Position numbers and translations under genes: made by a program. From the NCBI GenBank assembly GCA_002315655.1, contig DCHO01000020.1, forward strand, positions 1 through 36,000: a stretch of DNA of 36,000 bases, in the 5' to 3' direction. The stretch comes from Christensenella sp. UBA1750. GTDB lineage: Bacteria > Bacillota > Clostridia > Christensenellales > UBA1750. Below the pieces are notes generated by a model. The model saw nothing but the letters and a program-made list of their open reading frames with translations, made no database searches and had not been told where the DNA came from. Shown piece by piece: positions 1-7,617 of the stretch; position 1 is the first letter of the stretch; every line of letters starts with the position of its first letter.

Positions 1-344
1 TTTTTACGTTCCTTCATACGAGGATCGCGTGTGAGGAAACCGGCCTTCTTGAGAGAGCCGCGGAGTTCCTCATCGGCCTTGCACAGAGCGCGGGCAACGC
101 CGTGACGGATGGCGCCGGCCTGGCCGGAAACGCCGCCGCCGTAGACGTTGACGATCACGTCGAAGCGGGAGAGGGTGTCGGTCAGAACGAGGGGCTGACG
201 GACGGTCATCTTTAAGGTCTCCAGACCGAAGTAGTTGTCGATGTCACGACGGTTGATGATGATCTTGCCTTCGCCGGGAACGAGACGGACGCGGGCGACG
301 GACTTCTTACGACGGCCAACGGCCTGATAAGCTAATGCTGCCAT
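1..344 (-). CDS. rpsI: 30S ribosomal protein S9 (partial, C-terminus beyond window edge)
   Basis: Small-subunit ribosomal protein S9, which sits in the 30S head with its C-terminal tail near the P-site tRNA. The visible 114 residues begin MAALAYQAVGRRKKSVARVR and contain the family signature GGGVSGQAGAIRHGVARAL and the LTRDPRMKERK stretch. The last 15 or so residues, which normally end in a basic SKR tail, fall outside the window. The ATG at 344 follows an AAGGAG ribosome site. It lies 21 nt downstream of rplM on the same strand, the usual rplM-rpsI pair, so it is expressed from the rplM promoter. Identification is secure from the conserved motif and the gene order. Confidence 0.97.
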   Translation of the reverse strand, partial: MAALAYQAVGRRKKSVARVRLVPGEGKIIINRRDIDNYFGLETLKMTVRQPLVLTDTLSRFDVIVNVYGGGVSGQAGAIRHGVARALCKADEELRGSLKKAGFLTRDPRMKERK

Positions 345-365
345 TTATGGTAATCTCCTTTCCTC

Positions 366-800
366 TTACTTTTCCAGAACCAGCACTTCGGGGTTCTGCG
401 CCTGCTGTTCGTGCTCGGCACCCTTGTAAACGCGGAGCTTGGTCAGCATCTGACGACCCAGAGCGTTCTTGGGGAGCATACCGCGAACGGCTTCCTTGAC
501 GGCCAGATCGGACTTCTTGGCCATCATATCCTTGTAAGAGGTCTCTTTGAGGCCACCCGGATAACCGGAGTGACGACGGTAGAACTTCTGATTGAGCTTG
601 TCACCGGTTAAGATCACCTTATCGGAATTGAGGATGATCACATGATCGCCGGTATCCACATTGGGCGTGTAAGTGGGCTTATTCTTGCCGCGGAGGATGG
701 ATGCGACCTGGGATGCCAGGCGGCCTAACACCATGCCCTCAGCGTCCACAACGTACCACTTTCTCTGTACGGTTTCAGCCTTAGCCATATACGATTTCAC
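366..800 (-). CDS. rplM: 50S ribosomal protein L13
   Basis: Large-subunit ribosomal protein L13, 144 residues, an early assembly protein that binds 23S rRNA. Recognisable blocks are RKWYVVDAEGMVLGRLASQV, LRGKNKPTYTPNVDTGDHV and the C-terminal MLPKNALGRQMLTKLRVYKG. I choose the GTG at 800 rather than the ATG at 788. A GGAGGG ribosome site (809-814) stands 8 nt before the GTG but 20 nt before the ATG. The resulting N-terminus MKSYMAK also fits the MKSYxAK start I know from clostridial L13 proteins. The gene is co-transcribed with rpsI and is preceded by a promoter and a roughly 110-nt leader. Confidence 0.96.
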   Translation of the reverse strand: MKSYMAKAETVQRKWYVVDAEGMVLGRLASQVASILRGKNKPTYTPNVDTGDHVIILNSDKVILTGDKLNQKFYRRHSGYPGGLKETSYKDMMAKKSDLAVKEAVRGMLPKNALGRQMLTKLRVYKGAEHEQQAQNPEVLVLEK

Positions 801-909
801 AGGGTTTTCCCTCCAAATAATGAAGTTATTCTGTTGACCTGCGCGGGTTGGTCGGGCTCCGCAGATCGGTCGTTTCGGCAACCGGGGCTATTGGTCGCAC
901 ATCAACGCA
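801..909 (-). promoter_or_regulatory. structured 5' leader of rplM-rpsI (L13-leader-like candidate)
   Basis: The untranslated leader between the predicted transcription start (about 909) and the rplM GTG has two clear hairpins. One pairs CGGTTG with CGACCG (884-867). The other pairs CTGCG with CGCAG (864-839). A third potential stem, GGTTGC with GCGACC (912-893), begins at or slightly before the start point, so its 5' arm may be only partly transcribed. L13 leaders that mediate autoregulation are known in Firmicutes. Placement and structure fit that idea, but I cannot match the family consensus by eye. Confidence 0.5.
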
Positions 910-915
910 ACCTAT

Positions 916-944
916 ATTATAGAGCTTTCCTCCCGGATAGTCAA
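916..944 (-). promoter_or_regulatory. promoter of rplM-rpsI
   Basis: On the minus strand, -35 TTGACT (939-944) and a perfect -10 TATAAT (916-921) are separated by 17 bp. This is a strong sigma-A type promoter directed at rplM. Confidence 0.88.
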
Positions 945-1028
945 GGAGAAAAGCTCTTTTCTTTGCTTTTTTGATGTAAACTTTTCGCTTATCCCCGGGA
1001 AATCCGGGCTTTTGAGGGAGCGTGACCG

Positions 1029-1313
1029 TTACTTTTCCACGCTTTTGACTTCCCCGCAGTGGATGCAGTGATAATCGTCCACATCGTACCCGTCCCATGG
1101 ATTTCCGGAGTTCATATCCGGGTCGCCTCCCTCCTTATGGGTTCCGTCATAGACCCACTCATGGGTGCAGCGGCTCGGGGAAACAAGGCCGCAGGAAACA
1201 CAGCGGCAGCCCTTCCACTGATGGAGATCCATATATTCGGGTGCAGTCTCCCCACAGCGGGCGCAGCGGCATTTGTTCCATTTGTGACCTTTGATGCGGC
1301 AGATGAGATTCAT
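1029..1313 (-). CDS. small zinc-ribbon-like protein of unknown function
   Basis: A 94-residue protein of unknown role. It contains two repeated knuckles, CRCARCG (residues 15-21) and CRCVSCG (36-42), plus a C-terminal CIHCG (83-87). Further cysteines lie at 5 and 49. The spacing suggests two or more zinc-binding ribbons. The middle (residues 55-80) is rich in Asp and Gly. It begins 21 nt after truA on the same strand with an AAGGGA ribosome site and is probably the last gene of the ECF/truA operon. I do not recognise the family. It could be a rubredoxin- or zinc-ribbon-like structural protein. Confidence 0.75.
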   Translation of the reverse strand: MNLICRIKGHKWNKCRCARCGETAPEYMDLHQWKGCRCVSCGLVSPSRCTHEWVYDGTHKEGGDPDMNSGNPWDGYDVDDYHCIHCGEVKSVEK

Positions 1314-1334
1314 GGTTTGTCCCTTCTTTCGGAA

Positions 1335-2132
1335 TCAGGAGAAGAGGAATTTGGAGGACAGAATGGCTTTTGCTTCGTCTTCCTGCCCAGGGTAGAGCAC
1401 GCGCATTAAGGTTAAGCCCTGCGGCTCTGCGGTGACGCCCAAATCGAGACGGTTTCCGCTTGCAATGGCGCGGGAAAAGGCATCCTCGGGGAGCTTGTCC
1501 TGCCCGATGAGAATGAGGGTTCCCGCCATGATGCGCACCATATTATAGAGAAACCCGGTGCCCCAGATCATAAAGCAGATCTGGCTGCCGGACACGTTGA
1601 CCTGCGCCGCTTTCATCTCCCGCACAAAGTCCTTTGAGGTGCCGCCGGAGGCCATGAAGGCGGAAAAATCGTGCTTCCCCACCACGTCCTGCACGGCGCG
1701 GTGCATCTTTTCCGCGTCAAGCGGCACGGGAACGTGCATGGCATAGCGGCTCATCAGGGGAGATGCGTGGGGAGCGTTCCGGATGGTGTAGGCGTAAACC
1801 TTGCCCGCCGTGGAAAAGCGGGCGTGGAAGTCGGGCGCGACCTCCATGGACTGCTGAATGCGGATGTCCGGCGGAAGCAGGGTGTTTAAGGCATAGGAAT
1901 ATTTCTCCGCAGGGATGCGGGAATCGGTGTCAAAGTGCGCCGTCTGCCCCAGCGCGTGCACGCCCGCATCGGTGCGGGATGCGCCGGTGAGATTGACCTT
2001 GCCTTCCGCTTTTTCCAGCTTTTGCAAGGCCTTTTCCACAACCTCCTGCACAGCTGTCGCGTTGCTCTGGGTCTGCCAGCCGGCATAATTTGTCCCATCG
2101 TAGGCGATGCGCAGGGCAATGCGGCGGCTCAC
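1335..2132 (-). CDS. truA: tRNA pseudouridine(38-40) synthase TruA
   Basis: Converts uridines 38-40 in the tRNA anticodon arm to pseudouridine. The protein is 265 residues, normal for the family. The N-terminus has the LRIAYDGTNYAGWQ block, and the catalytic motif GASRTDAGVHALGQ places the catalytic Asp at residue 55. The C-terminal half has FLYNMVRIMAGTL, typical of TruA. I choose the GTG at 2132: AAAGGA stands 7 nt upstream, and the GTG overlaps the ecfT stop as GTGA, suggesting translational coupling. The ecfT-truA order is widespread in Firmicutes. Confidence 0.95.
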   Translation of the reverse strand: MSRRIALRIAYDGTNYAGWQTQSNATAVQEVVEKALQKLEKAEGKVNLTGASRTDAGVHALGQTAHFDTDSRIPAEKYSYALNTLLPPDIRIQQSMEVAPDFHARFSTAGKVYAYTIRNAPHASPLMSRYAMHVPVPLDAEKMHRAVQDVVGKHDFSAFMASGGTSKDFVREMKAAQVNVSGSQICFMIWGTGFLYNMVRIMAGTLILIGQDKLPEDAFSRAIASGNRLDLGVTAEPQGLTLMRVLYPGQEDEAKAILSSKFLFS

Positions 2133-2929
2133 AGGAATATCCTTTCCGCGACGATGCCCAAGGTCGCAAGCAGGGTAAGTGCGGCGGCGATGCCGTCGAT
2201 TTTTGCGTAGTGCAGTTCCTTCATGCGGGTGCGCCTGTCGCCGCCGTGATAGCATCTTGCTTCCATGGCAAGGGCGAGATCGTCCGCTCTGCGGAAGGCG
2301 CTGACGAACAGCGGCACCAGCAGCGGCAGCATGGCCTTGGCCTTGTCGATGAGGTTTCCCGTGTCAAAGTCCGCGCCTCTTGCGGCCTGCGCCTTCATGA
2401 TCTTGTCGGTCTCCTCCATCAAGGTGGGGATGAAGCGCAGGGCAATGGTCATCATCATGGACAGCTCATGCACCGGGAAATGCAGCTTATTGAGCGGTTT
2501 CAGCAGCCGTTCCAGCGCATCGGTCAGTGCCATGGGCGAGGTGGTCAGGGTGAGCAGCGAGGTGCCCATGAGCAGGAAGATGAGGCGCAGCGCCATCATC
2601 ACGGCAAAGCGGACGCCCTCGGGATAGATTTTGACGGGGCCTAAGGAAAGCCACGGCGTTTCGCCCTCGGTGAAGAACAGATTGAGCACAAAGGTGATGA
2701 ACACAATGACGATGATGGGCTTGATGGTTTTGAGCAGATAGCCGATCTTCACCTTTGCGGACAGGCAAGCCGCCAGCAGGAACACCGCCAGCACGCCATA
2801 GCCCACAAAGCCCTTGACTAAGAACACAAGGACGATGTACGCCAGCATGATGAGCAGCTTGGTGCGGGGGTCTAAACGGTGCACAAAGGAGGTGCCGGGG
2901 AAAAACTGCCCGATGGTCATTTCTCTCAT
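2129..2929 (-). CDS. ecfT: energy-coupling factor transporter transmembrane protein EcfT
   Basis: The membrane-embedded coupling subunit of group II ECF vitamin/micronutrient transporters. It joins the two ATPases to exchangeable S components. In its 266 residues, hydrophobic segments are visible around residues 24-60, 68-86, 107-130 and 250-266. The two cytoplasmic coupling motifs that contact the ATPases are seen as AARGADFD (182-189) and AMEARCYHGG (221-230). The ATG at 2929 overlaps the ecfA2 stop, and the gene's own stop overlaps truA. Together with ecfA2 and ecfA1 it forms the shared energising module. Confidence 0.95.
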   Translation of the reverse strand: MREMTIGQFFPGTSFVHRLDPRTKLLIMLAYIVLVFLVKGFVGYGVLAVFLLAACLSAKVKIGYLLKTIKPIIVIVFITFVLNLFFTEGETPWLSLGPVKIYPEGVRFAVMMALRLIFLLMGTSLLTLTTSPMALTDALERLLKPLNKLHFPVHELSMMMTIALRFIPTLMEETDKIMKAQAARGADFDTGNLIDKAKAMLPLLVPLFVSAFRRADDLALAMEARCYHGGDRRTRMKELHYAKIDGIAAALTLLATLGIVAERIFL

Positions 2930-3786
2930 ACGTGCTTCCCCCCTTTCAGGGCGTGGAGCAATGCCTGTTCCATGTCCTCCATGCGGTAAAGGTTGGAAGG
3001 CAGGGCGAAGCCCAGCGCATTTAAGCGCATGGCAAGGGCGGTGACGGCGGGAACGCCGAGGCCGATCTCCTGCAAACGCTGCCCTTTGGAGAAAATCTCC
3101 TCCGGGGTGCCCTCCATCTCCAATTTGCCGTGGTTCATGACTAAGATGTGCTGCGCCAAGTCCGCCACATCGTCCATGGAGTGCGAGACCATGATGATGG
3201 TTTTCCCGCTCTCATGCCACTTTTTGATGAGGGACAGTATGTTGTCCCGCCCGGCGGGGTCAAGCCCGGCGGCGGGCTCGTCCAGGATGAGAATGTCCGG
3301 CTCCATGGCTAAGACCCCCGCGATGGCCACGCGGCGCTTCTGCCCGCCGGAAAGCTCGAAGGGGGACTTTTCCGCAAGCTCGGCATAATCAAGCTCGGTC
3401 AGCTCCATAGCTTCCCGCACCCGGTCATTGATCTCCTCCGCGTCCAGTCCCAGATTCTTGGGGCCAAAGCCGATGTCCGCCTTGACGGTTTCCTCAAAGA
3501 GCTGGTATTCGGGGTATTGGAAAACAAGCCCGACTTTCTTACGGACTTCTTTAAGCGAAGTGTTTTTATCGGATAAATTGAGATTTCCCACAAAAACCGT
3601 GCCGGAGGTGGGCTTGGACAGGCCGTTCAGGTGCTGCACAAGGGTGGACTTGCCGCTGCCGGTGTGCCCGATGACGGCGACAAACTCCCCGTCCGCAATG
3701 CGGAAGGAAACATCCTCCAAGGCCCTGAACGCAAAAGGCCCGCCGGCATCGTAGATGTGGCTTAGATTTCTGACTTCAACCGGCAT
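2926..3786 (-). CDS. ecfA2: energy-coupling factor transporter ATPase EcfA2
   Basis: One of the two ABC ATPases of the ECF module, 286 residues. Walker A is GHTGSGKS (40-47), the Q-loop region is FQYPEYQLFEETV (89-101, characteristic of EcfA2), the signature is LSGGQ (145-149) and Walker B is LILDEP (166-171). Its start overlaps the end of ecfA1 by 25 nt, and its stop overlaps the ecfT start, indicating tight translational coupling. It should form the cytoplasmic EcfA1-EcfA2 heterodimer. Confidence 0.95.
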   Translation of the reverse strand: MPVEVRNLSHIYDAGGPFAFRALEDVSFRIADGEFVAVIGHTGSGKSTLVQHLNGLSKPTSGTVFVGNLNLSDKNTSLKEVRKKVGLVFQYPEYQLFEETVKADIGFGPKNLGLDAEEINDRVREAMELTELDYAELAEKSPFELSGGQKRRVAIAGVLAMEPDILILDEPAAGLDPAGRDNILSLIKKWHESGKTIIMVSHSMDDVADLAQHILVMNHGKLEMEGTPEEIFSKGQRLQEIGLGVPAVTALAMRLNALGFALPSNLYRMEDMEQALLHALKGGKHV

Positions 3787-4613
3787 AGCTCCTGCGCCAT
3801 CTCCTCTATTGTCATGGGATCGCCGCGAACGGCAATCCCGTCATTCTTAAGTCTTTCGGAAAGCTCCAGCATGGGCGGCACGTCCAGCCCCAGTGCCTTT
3901 ACGGTCTCCGTCTGCGCAAAGACCTCCCGGGGCGTGCCCTCCAGCACGATGCTTCCCTTTTCCATCACGCACAGCCTGTCTGCGCGCATGGCTTCCTCCA
4001 TAAAGTGCGTCACCAGCACCACGGTCAAGCCCTTTTCGCGGTTGAGCTGCTCCACGGTGTCCATGACCTCCTTCCGCCCGGAAGGATCCAACATAGCAGT
4101 CGGCTCGTCCATCAGCAGCACATCGGGCTTCATGGCCAGCACCCCCGCAATGGCGACGCGCTGCTTCTGCCCGCCGGACAGGCGCGAAGGGGATTGCTTG
4201 GCGTACTCGGTCATATTGACGGTGGAAAGCGCCTTGTCCACTCTCCTGCGAATCTCGGCAGGCTCCACGCCCATGTTTTCCAGCCCGAAGGCCACATCCT
4301 CCTCCACCACCGTGGCGACGATCTGGTTGTCCGGGTTCTGAAAGATCATGCCGACCTTCTGCCGGATGTCCCAGGTGTGGCTTTCGTCCGTGGTGTCCCA
4401 AACACCCACGGTGACCGACCCGGATTTGGGCAGATACAGGCCGTTGAGCAGTTTGATGAAGGTAGACTTTCCGCTGCCGTTATGCCCCAAAATACAGAGA
4501 AATTCGCCCTGCTGCACGGACAAAGACACATTCTTCACCGCTTTTACGGCAGGTTTCCCCTCCTCCGGGGCATCGTATTCAAAAGATACATCGTTTGCAC
4601 GAAGAATTTCCAT
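3762..4613 (-). CDS. ecfA1: energy-coupling factor transporter ATPase EcfA1
   Basis: The second ECF ABC ATPase, 283 residues. Walker A is GHNGSGKS (43-50), the Q-loop is FQNPDNQIVATVVEEDVAFG (91-110, the EcfA1 type), the signature is LSGGQ (145-149) and Walker B is LLMDEP (166-171). The ATG at 4613 follows an AAAGGAA site about 10 nt upstream. It is the first gene of the ecfA1-ecfA2-ecfT block but lies only 15 nt after the upstream hydrolase-like gene, so it is probably transcribed from the S-component promoter near 7100. Confidence 0.95.
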   Translation of the reverse strand: MEILRANDVSFEYDAPEEGKPAVKAVKNVSLSVQQGEFLCILGHNGSGKSTFIKLLNGLYLPKSGSVTVGVWDTTDESHTWDIRQKVGMIFQNPDNQIVATVVEEDVAFGLENMGVEPAEIRRRVDKALSTVNMTEYAKQSPSRLSGGQKQRVAIAGVLAMKPDVLLMDEPTAMLDPSGRKEVMDTVEQLNREKGLTVVLVTHFMEEAMRADRLCVMEKGSIVLEGTPREVFAQTETVKALGLDVPPMLELSERLKNDGIAVRGDPMTIEEMAQELCRLKSEI

Positions 4614-4628
4614 GATTTGACAGTTCCT

Positions 4629-5531
4629 TTATTTCATCCCGCGCACAAAGGTGCGCATGATTGCGATAAGCTCCAATTCGTTCGCCATCACGGCAAACTG
4701 CCCCAGCCGCCCGATGGAATGTACCTCCGGGTTCGGATAGAGCTTTTTGAGCAGCTCACGCTCGGTCTCCCCGTAATACTGGTCGCCGTCGGATTCCAAA
4801 ATGAGGGTCTTGCCCGTCCAGCCGTCCATGTCGCCGATTTCAAAGGGCAAACGCTTGTAAATGTCCGGCAGGGCAACGCAGTTTAGGTTGATGAACTGCT
4901 TCTTATAGACCATGACCTCGTAGGTCTCGGAAATATACGAACGCCAGAAGGCCATGCCCTCCTGCAATTCCTCGGGGCACATATTGTGGAACGCCTGATA
5001 GCCCAGCTGCCGCCGCATGGCGTCAAAGGGGGAGAACTTGTAGCGCAGCGCAAGCTTTGTGCGCCCCGTCCAGCGAGCGGTAATGTCGGAGGAAAGCCCT
5101 TTCACGGGTGCGCCGCAGGTGAGCAGGATTTGGCCTATGACCTCGTCTTTATACATTCTCACATAGGTCTGTCCGATGAGCCCGCCGATGCCGTTGCAGA
5201 CCAGCAGAACCTTTTTTAAGTCCAGATTTTCCGTGAGAATCCTGTGTATCTGCCGCGCAAAGTCCTCCATCCTCTTGCACTCGGGCAGAGAGAAGGCGAT
5301 GCAGCGCATATCCAGCGACAGGTCATTTAAGTACGGAAACCACATTTCGCCGTTGCCCATGCCGCCGGGGAGAAAGACCATGGCGGTATCGCCCTCGCCC
5401 AAATCCCACACGCGATAGAGCATTTTTTCCTTGGCAATGGTGCGGGCGGGGTGCGCGTCCCGAAAGCCGCGCAGCCGTGCGGTGGAAGACTCCGGCGCCA
5501 GTGCGTAAATGTCGTCAAAGCTGCGAATCAT
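4629..5531 (-). CDS. alpha/beta-hydrolase fold protein lacking nucleophile and catalytic His
   Basis: A 300-residue cytoplasmic protein with the alpha/beta-hydrolase outline: an oxyanion-type turn FLPGGMGNGEMW (53-64), a nucleophile-elbow region LVCNGIGGLIGQTY (110-123) and an acid region ILESDGDQYYG (244-254). The C-terminal segment is GRLGQFAVM (274-282). Against the usual GHSMGG and GHF motifs, the nucleophile position is Gly114 and the catalytic His position is Gln278. The canonical triad is therefore missing although the fold signals remain. It lies 21 nt after coaX and 15 nt before ecfA1 in the same operon. Function unknown; a non-catalytic binding or regulatory role is inferred. Confidence 0.7.
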   Translation of the reverse strand: MIRSFDDIYALAPESSTARLRGFRDAHPARTIAKEKMLYRVWDLGEGDTAMVFLPGGMGNGEMWFPYLNDLSLDMRCIAFSLPECKRMEDFARQIHRILTENLDLKKVLLVCNGIGGLIGQTYVRMYKDEVIGQILLTCGAPVKGLSSDITARWTGRTKLALRYKFSPFDAMRRQLGYQAFHNMCPEELQEGMAFWRSYISETYEVMVYKKQFINLNCVALPDIYKRLPFEIGDMDGWTGKTLILESDGDQYYGETERELLKKLYPNPEVHSIGRLGQFAVMANELELIAIMRTFVRGMK

Positions 5532-5552
5532 TTTGCTCCTTCACCCTTTCCC

Positions 5553-6323
5553 TTATCGGTTCCGCTCGTAGAGCAGACGCAGACCCTTCAGCGTCAGCAG
5601 ACCGTCGATGATGTCGATGGTGGAGGTCTCGGAGGCGATCATGCGGGAGAGGCCGCCGGTGGCAATGACCTTGATGTGCTCCTGTCCGCCGATTTCCGCC
5701 TTCATTTTGCGCACGATGTAATCCACCTGTCCCACATAGCCATACACGATGCCCGCCTGCATATTGGAAATGGTGTTGCGGGTGATCACGGTGTCAGGCT
5801 TCACAAGCTCCACCTTGGGGAGCTGTGCCGCCCGCTCGGTTAAGGCTTCGGAGGACAGTTTCAGACCGGGGCAGATGGCACCGCCCAAGAACTCGCCCTT
5901 TTTCGACAGCACGCCGAAGGTGGTGGCGGTGCCGAAATCAATGAAGATGCAGGGTCCGCCGTAATCGTGCTGGGCGGCCACGGCGTTGCAGATGCGGTCT
6001 GCGCCCAGCATCTGCGGGTTGTCGTAGCGGATGTTGATGCCGGTCTTGATGCCCGGCGCGACCCAGACGGGGGCGATCTCAAAATAATCATCCAGCATAT
6101 GCTCGATGGTGTAATTGATGGTGGGCACAACGGACGACACCACAATGCCCTCAATGTCGCTCTTTTTGTAGCCGGAGTTGGTAAGGAACATGGTGAGCAG
6201 CACGCCGTATTCGTCGTGGGTCTTGTGGCGGTTGGTCTCCATGCGCCACGCCTTTTTCAGCTCCTGATCCTTAAAGAGCGCGCATTTGATGTTGGTGTTG
6301 CCGATGTCAAGCGTGAGTATCAT
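5553..6323 (-). CDS. coaX: type III pantothenate kinase
   Basis: Phosphorylates pantothenate to 4'-phosphopantothenate, the first committed step of coenzyme A synthesis. The protein has 256 residues. Motifs of the CoaX (ASKHA-fold) family are the phosphate loop LDIGNTNIKCALF (5-17), GADRICNAVAA (107-117) with the expected catalytic Asp109, IDFGTATTFGVL (128-139) and GGAICPGLKLSSEAL. It has an ATG start with GAGGT 8 nt upstream. Its position next to an ECF S component and the ECF module suggests a joint pantothenate uptake and phosphorylation unit. Confidence 0.96.
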   Translation of the reverse strand: MILTLDIGNTNIKCALFKDQELKKAWRMETNRHKTHDEYGVLLTMFLTNSGYKKSDIEGIVVSSVVPTINYTIEHMLDDYFEIAPVWVAPGIKTGINIRYDNPQMLGADRICNAVAAQHDYGGPCIFIDFGTATTFGVLSKKGEFLGGAICPGLKLSSEALTERAAQLPKVELVKPDTVITRNTISNMQAGIVYGYVGQVDYIVRKMKAEIGGQEHIKVIATGGLSRMIASETSTIDIIDGLLTLKGLRLLYERNR

Positions 6324-6349
6324 TTGGAAGTACCTCGAACAATTCTATA

Positions 6350-6958
6350 TTAGTGTTTAATCTTCTTAATTGCCGTCACGATGGGCGGAACCAGCAGCCC
6401 CGCCGCCACAGCCTCGGGAATGCCGCCGTAGAGCACCACGCCGCCGACAACGGTGAGGATGCCCGCAAAGCCCTTTTCATTGATGCCGGAATAGGTGGAA
6501 ATGAGCAGGGCGTAGGAGAGCAGCAGGATTCCCAAATACAGCACGGTATTGGTGAGCGACCCTAAAACCGCGCCCACCGTCATGCCGACATAAGGCTTCT
6601 TTTTGCCGAAGGTCTTGGAAGCAAAGTGCACCGCAAGGGGCACCAGCAGCCGCGGCACAAAGGACATAAGGAAGCAGGCAGCAACGCCCACCCCGCCTAA
6701 CTGGATAATAGGCAGCACCAGCCCGGAGGGGGCGGAGAGTGCCTTCCAGAAGGAGATGGCGGCAAAAACAAACGCCATCACAAGGCCGGGCACGAGGCCG
6801 ATGGACAGGGTGCCGATGGCAATCAGGGTGCAATAGAACGTAATGTTGATGATTCCCAGATTGATCAGTCCCAAGCCCGTCAGCTGCAGAGCCAGCATGA
6901 TGGCGATAAACAGCGCAGTCATTATGAGGGTGCGCAGGGTAGTCTTGTTCCTATTCAT
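6350..6958 (-). CDS. ECF transporter S component, probably pantothenate-specific (PanT-like)
   Basis: A small membrane protein of 202 residues with about six hydrophobic segments: roughly residues 11-31, 36-55, 58-75, 83-110, 124-147 and 165-190. The C-terminus is basic. Size, topology and the N-terminal TLRTLIMTALFIAIML stretch fit ECF substrate-binding (S) components. It is the first gene of the operon that goes on to coaX and ecfA1-A2-T, so pantothenate is the likely substrate. That specificity is inferred from context only. A GGAGG site lies 8 nt before the ATG, and a promoter lies about 125 bp upstream. Confidence 0.8.
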   Translation of the reverse strand: MNRNKTTLRTLIMTALFIAIMLALQLTGLGLINLGIINITFYCTLIAIGTLSIGLVPGLVMAFVFAAISFWKALSAPSGLVLPIIQLGGVGVAACFLMSFVPRLLVPLAVHFASKTFGKKKPYVGMTVGAVLGSLTNTVLYLGILLLSYALLISTYSGINEKGFAGILTVVGGVVLYGGIPEAVAAGLLVPPIVTAIKKIKH

Positions 6959-7081
6959 TTTTCATGCCTCCGTTCAGGTTCGCGTGTCTTTCGATACCCG
7001 ACAGTGTAGATTTTTCATCCCGATCCATGTTTTTCCTTGATGCGGGTCGCCCCGTCACCAGCATTTTCAGGATTGTTTCTC

Positions 7082-7110
7082 ATTTTAGAGCATTTCTTCT
7101 GTTTTTGCAA
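7082..7110 (-). promoter_or_regulatory. promoter of the S-component/coaX/ECF/truA operon
   Basis: On the minus strand, -35 TTGCAA (7105-7110) and -10 TAAAAT (7082-7087) have a 17-bp spacer. It predicts a leader of about 115 nt before the S-component ATG. That leader includes a CGGG-GCGA-CCCG hairpin and other GC-rich blocks. I do not recognise a riboswitch class in it. Confidence 0.65.
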
Positions 7111-7120
7111 CAGATTTCAG

Positions 7121-7149
7121 TTCAAAAAACGTTTCCGTTGTGTTATAAT
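7121..7149 (+). promoter_or_regulatory. promoter of the VOC-family gene
   Basis: -35 TTCAAA (7121-7126), 17-bp spacer and perfect -10 TATAAT (7144-7149) in an AT-rich stretch 61 bp before the VOC gene. It is back-to-back with the minus-strand operon promoter, only about 10 bp apart. Confidence 0.75.
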
Positions 7150-7209
7150 TACCGGGAAAGAAGCCGCAACCGCTTCACATACAGACAAAATCACAGGAGG
7201 AAATCATTT

Positions 7210-7602
7210 ATGACCGCAAAGCTGACCGGGCTTGCCCACATCGGCATCTTCACCCCCGACTTTGATAAGTCCGTCGCCTTCTACAAGGAGCTGGGCTTCA
7301 CGCTGGACAACGAGTGCGACATCGGCACCCACTTAGGCTTTATGTCCTTAGGCACCTGCTTACTTGAAATCATCGCCCCGCAGGACAAGGAACGCGCCAA
7401 CCGCCCCGCCAACGGCATCATCGGCCACGTCTGCATCGAAGTCAAGGGCATTGATGAGTTCGTCGCAGAATACAAGAAGAAGGGCATCATCCCCGAGGAT
7501 GCCAAGGTCATGTTTAACGAGAAAATCTTAGGCGGCATCAAGAACATCTTCTTCGACGGCCCCTCCGGCGAGTCCATCGAGCTGTTCGACTATTTGAAGT
7601 GA
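7210..7602 (+). CDS. VOC-family metalloenzyme (glyoxalase / methylmalonyl-CoA epimerase-like)
   Basis: A 130-residue vicinal-oxygen-chelate protein of two beta-alpha-beta-beta-beta modules. The four metal-ligand positions of the fold are all present: His10 (LAHIGIFTPD), Glu53 (LLEIIAP), His73 (IGHVCIEV) and Glu124 (SIELFDYL). It is therefore probably an active metal-dependent lyase, isomerase or epimerase. Its substrate cannot be told from the sequence. The ATG at 7210 has AGGAGG 9 nt upstream. It is a single-gene unit with its own promoter and terminator. Confidence 0.88.
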   Translation: MTAKLTGLAHIGIFTPDFDKSVAFYKELGFTLDNECDIGTHLGFMSLGTCLLEIIAPQDKERANRPANGIIGHVCIEVKGIDEFVAEYKKKGIIPEDAKVMFNEKILGGIKNIFFDGPSGESIELFDYLK

Positions 7603-7617
7603 TTCCATTACACATTA

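Noticed and set aside
826..1098. 90-codon frame upstream of rplM (minus)
   Set aside because: It runs through the rplM promoter and leader and overlaps the zinc-ribbon gene. There is no ribosome site or motif.
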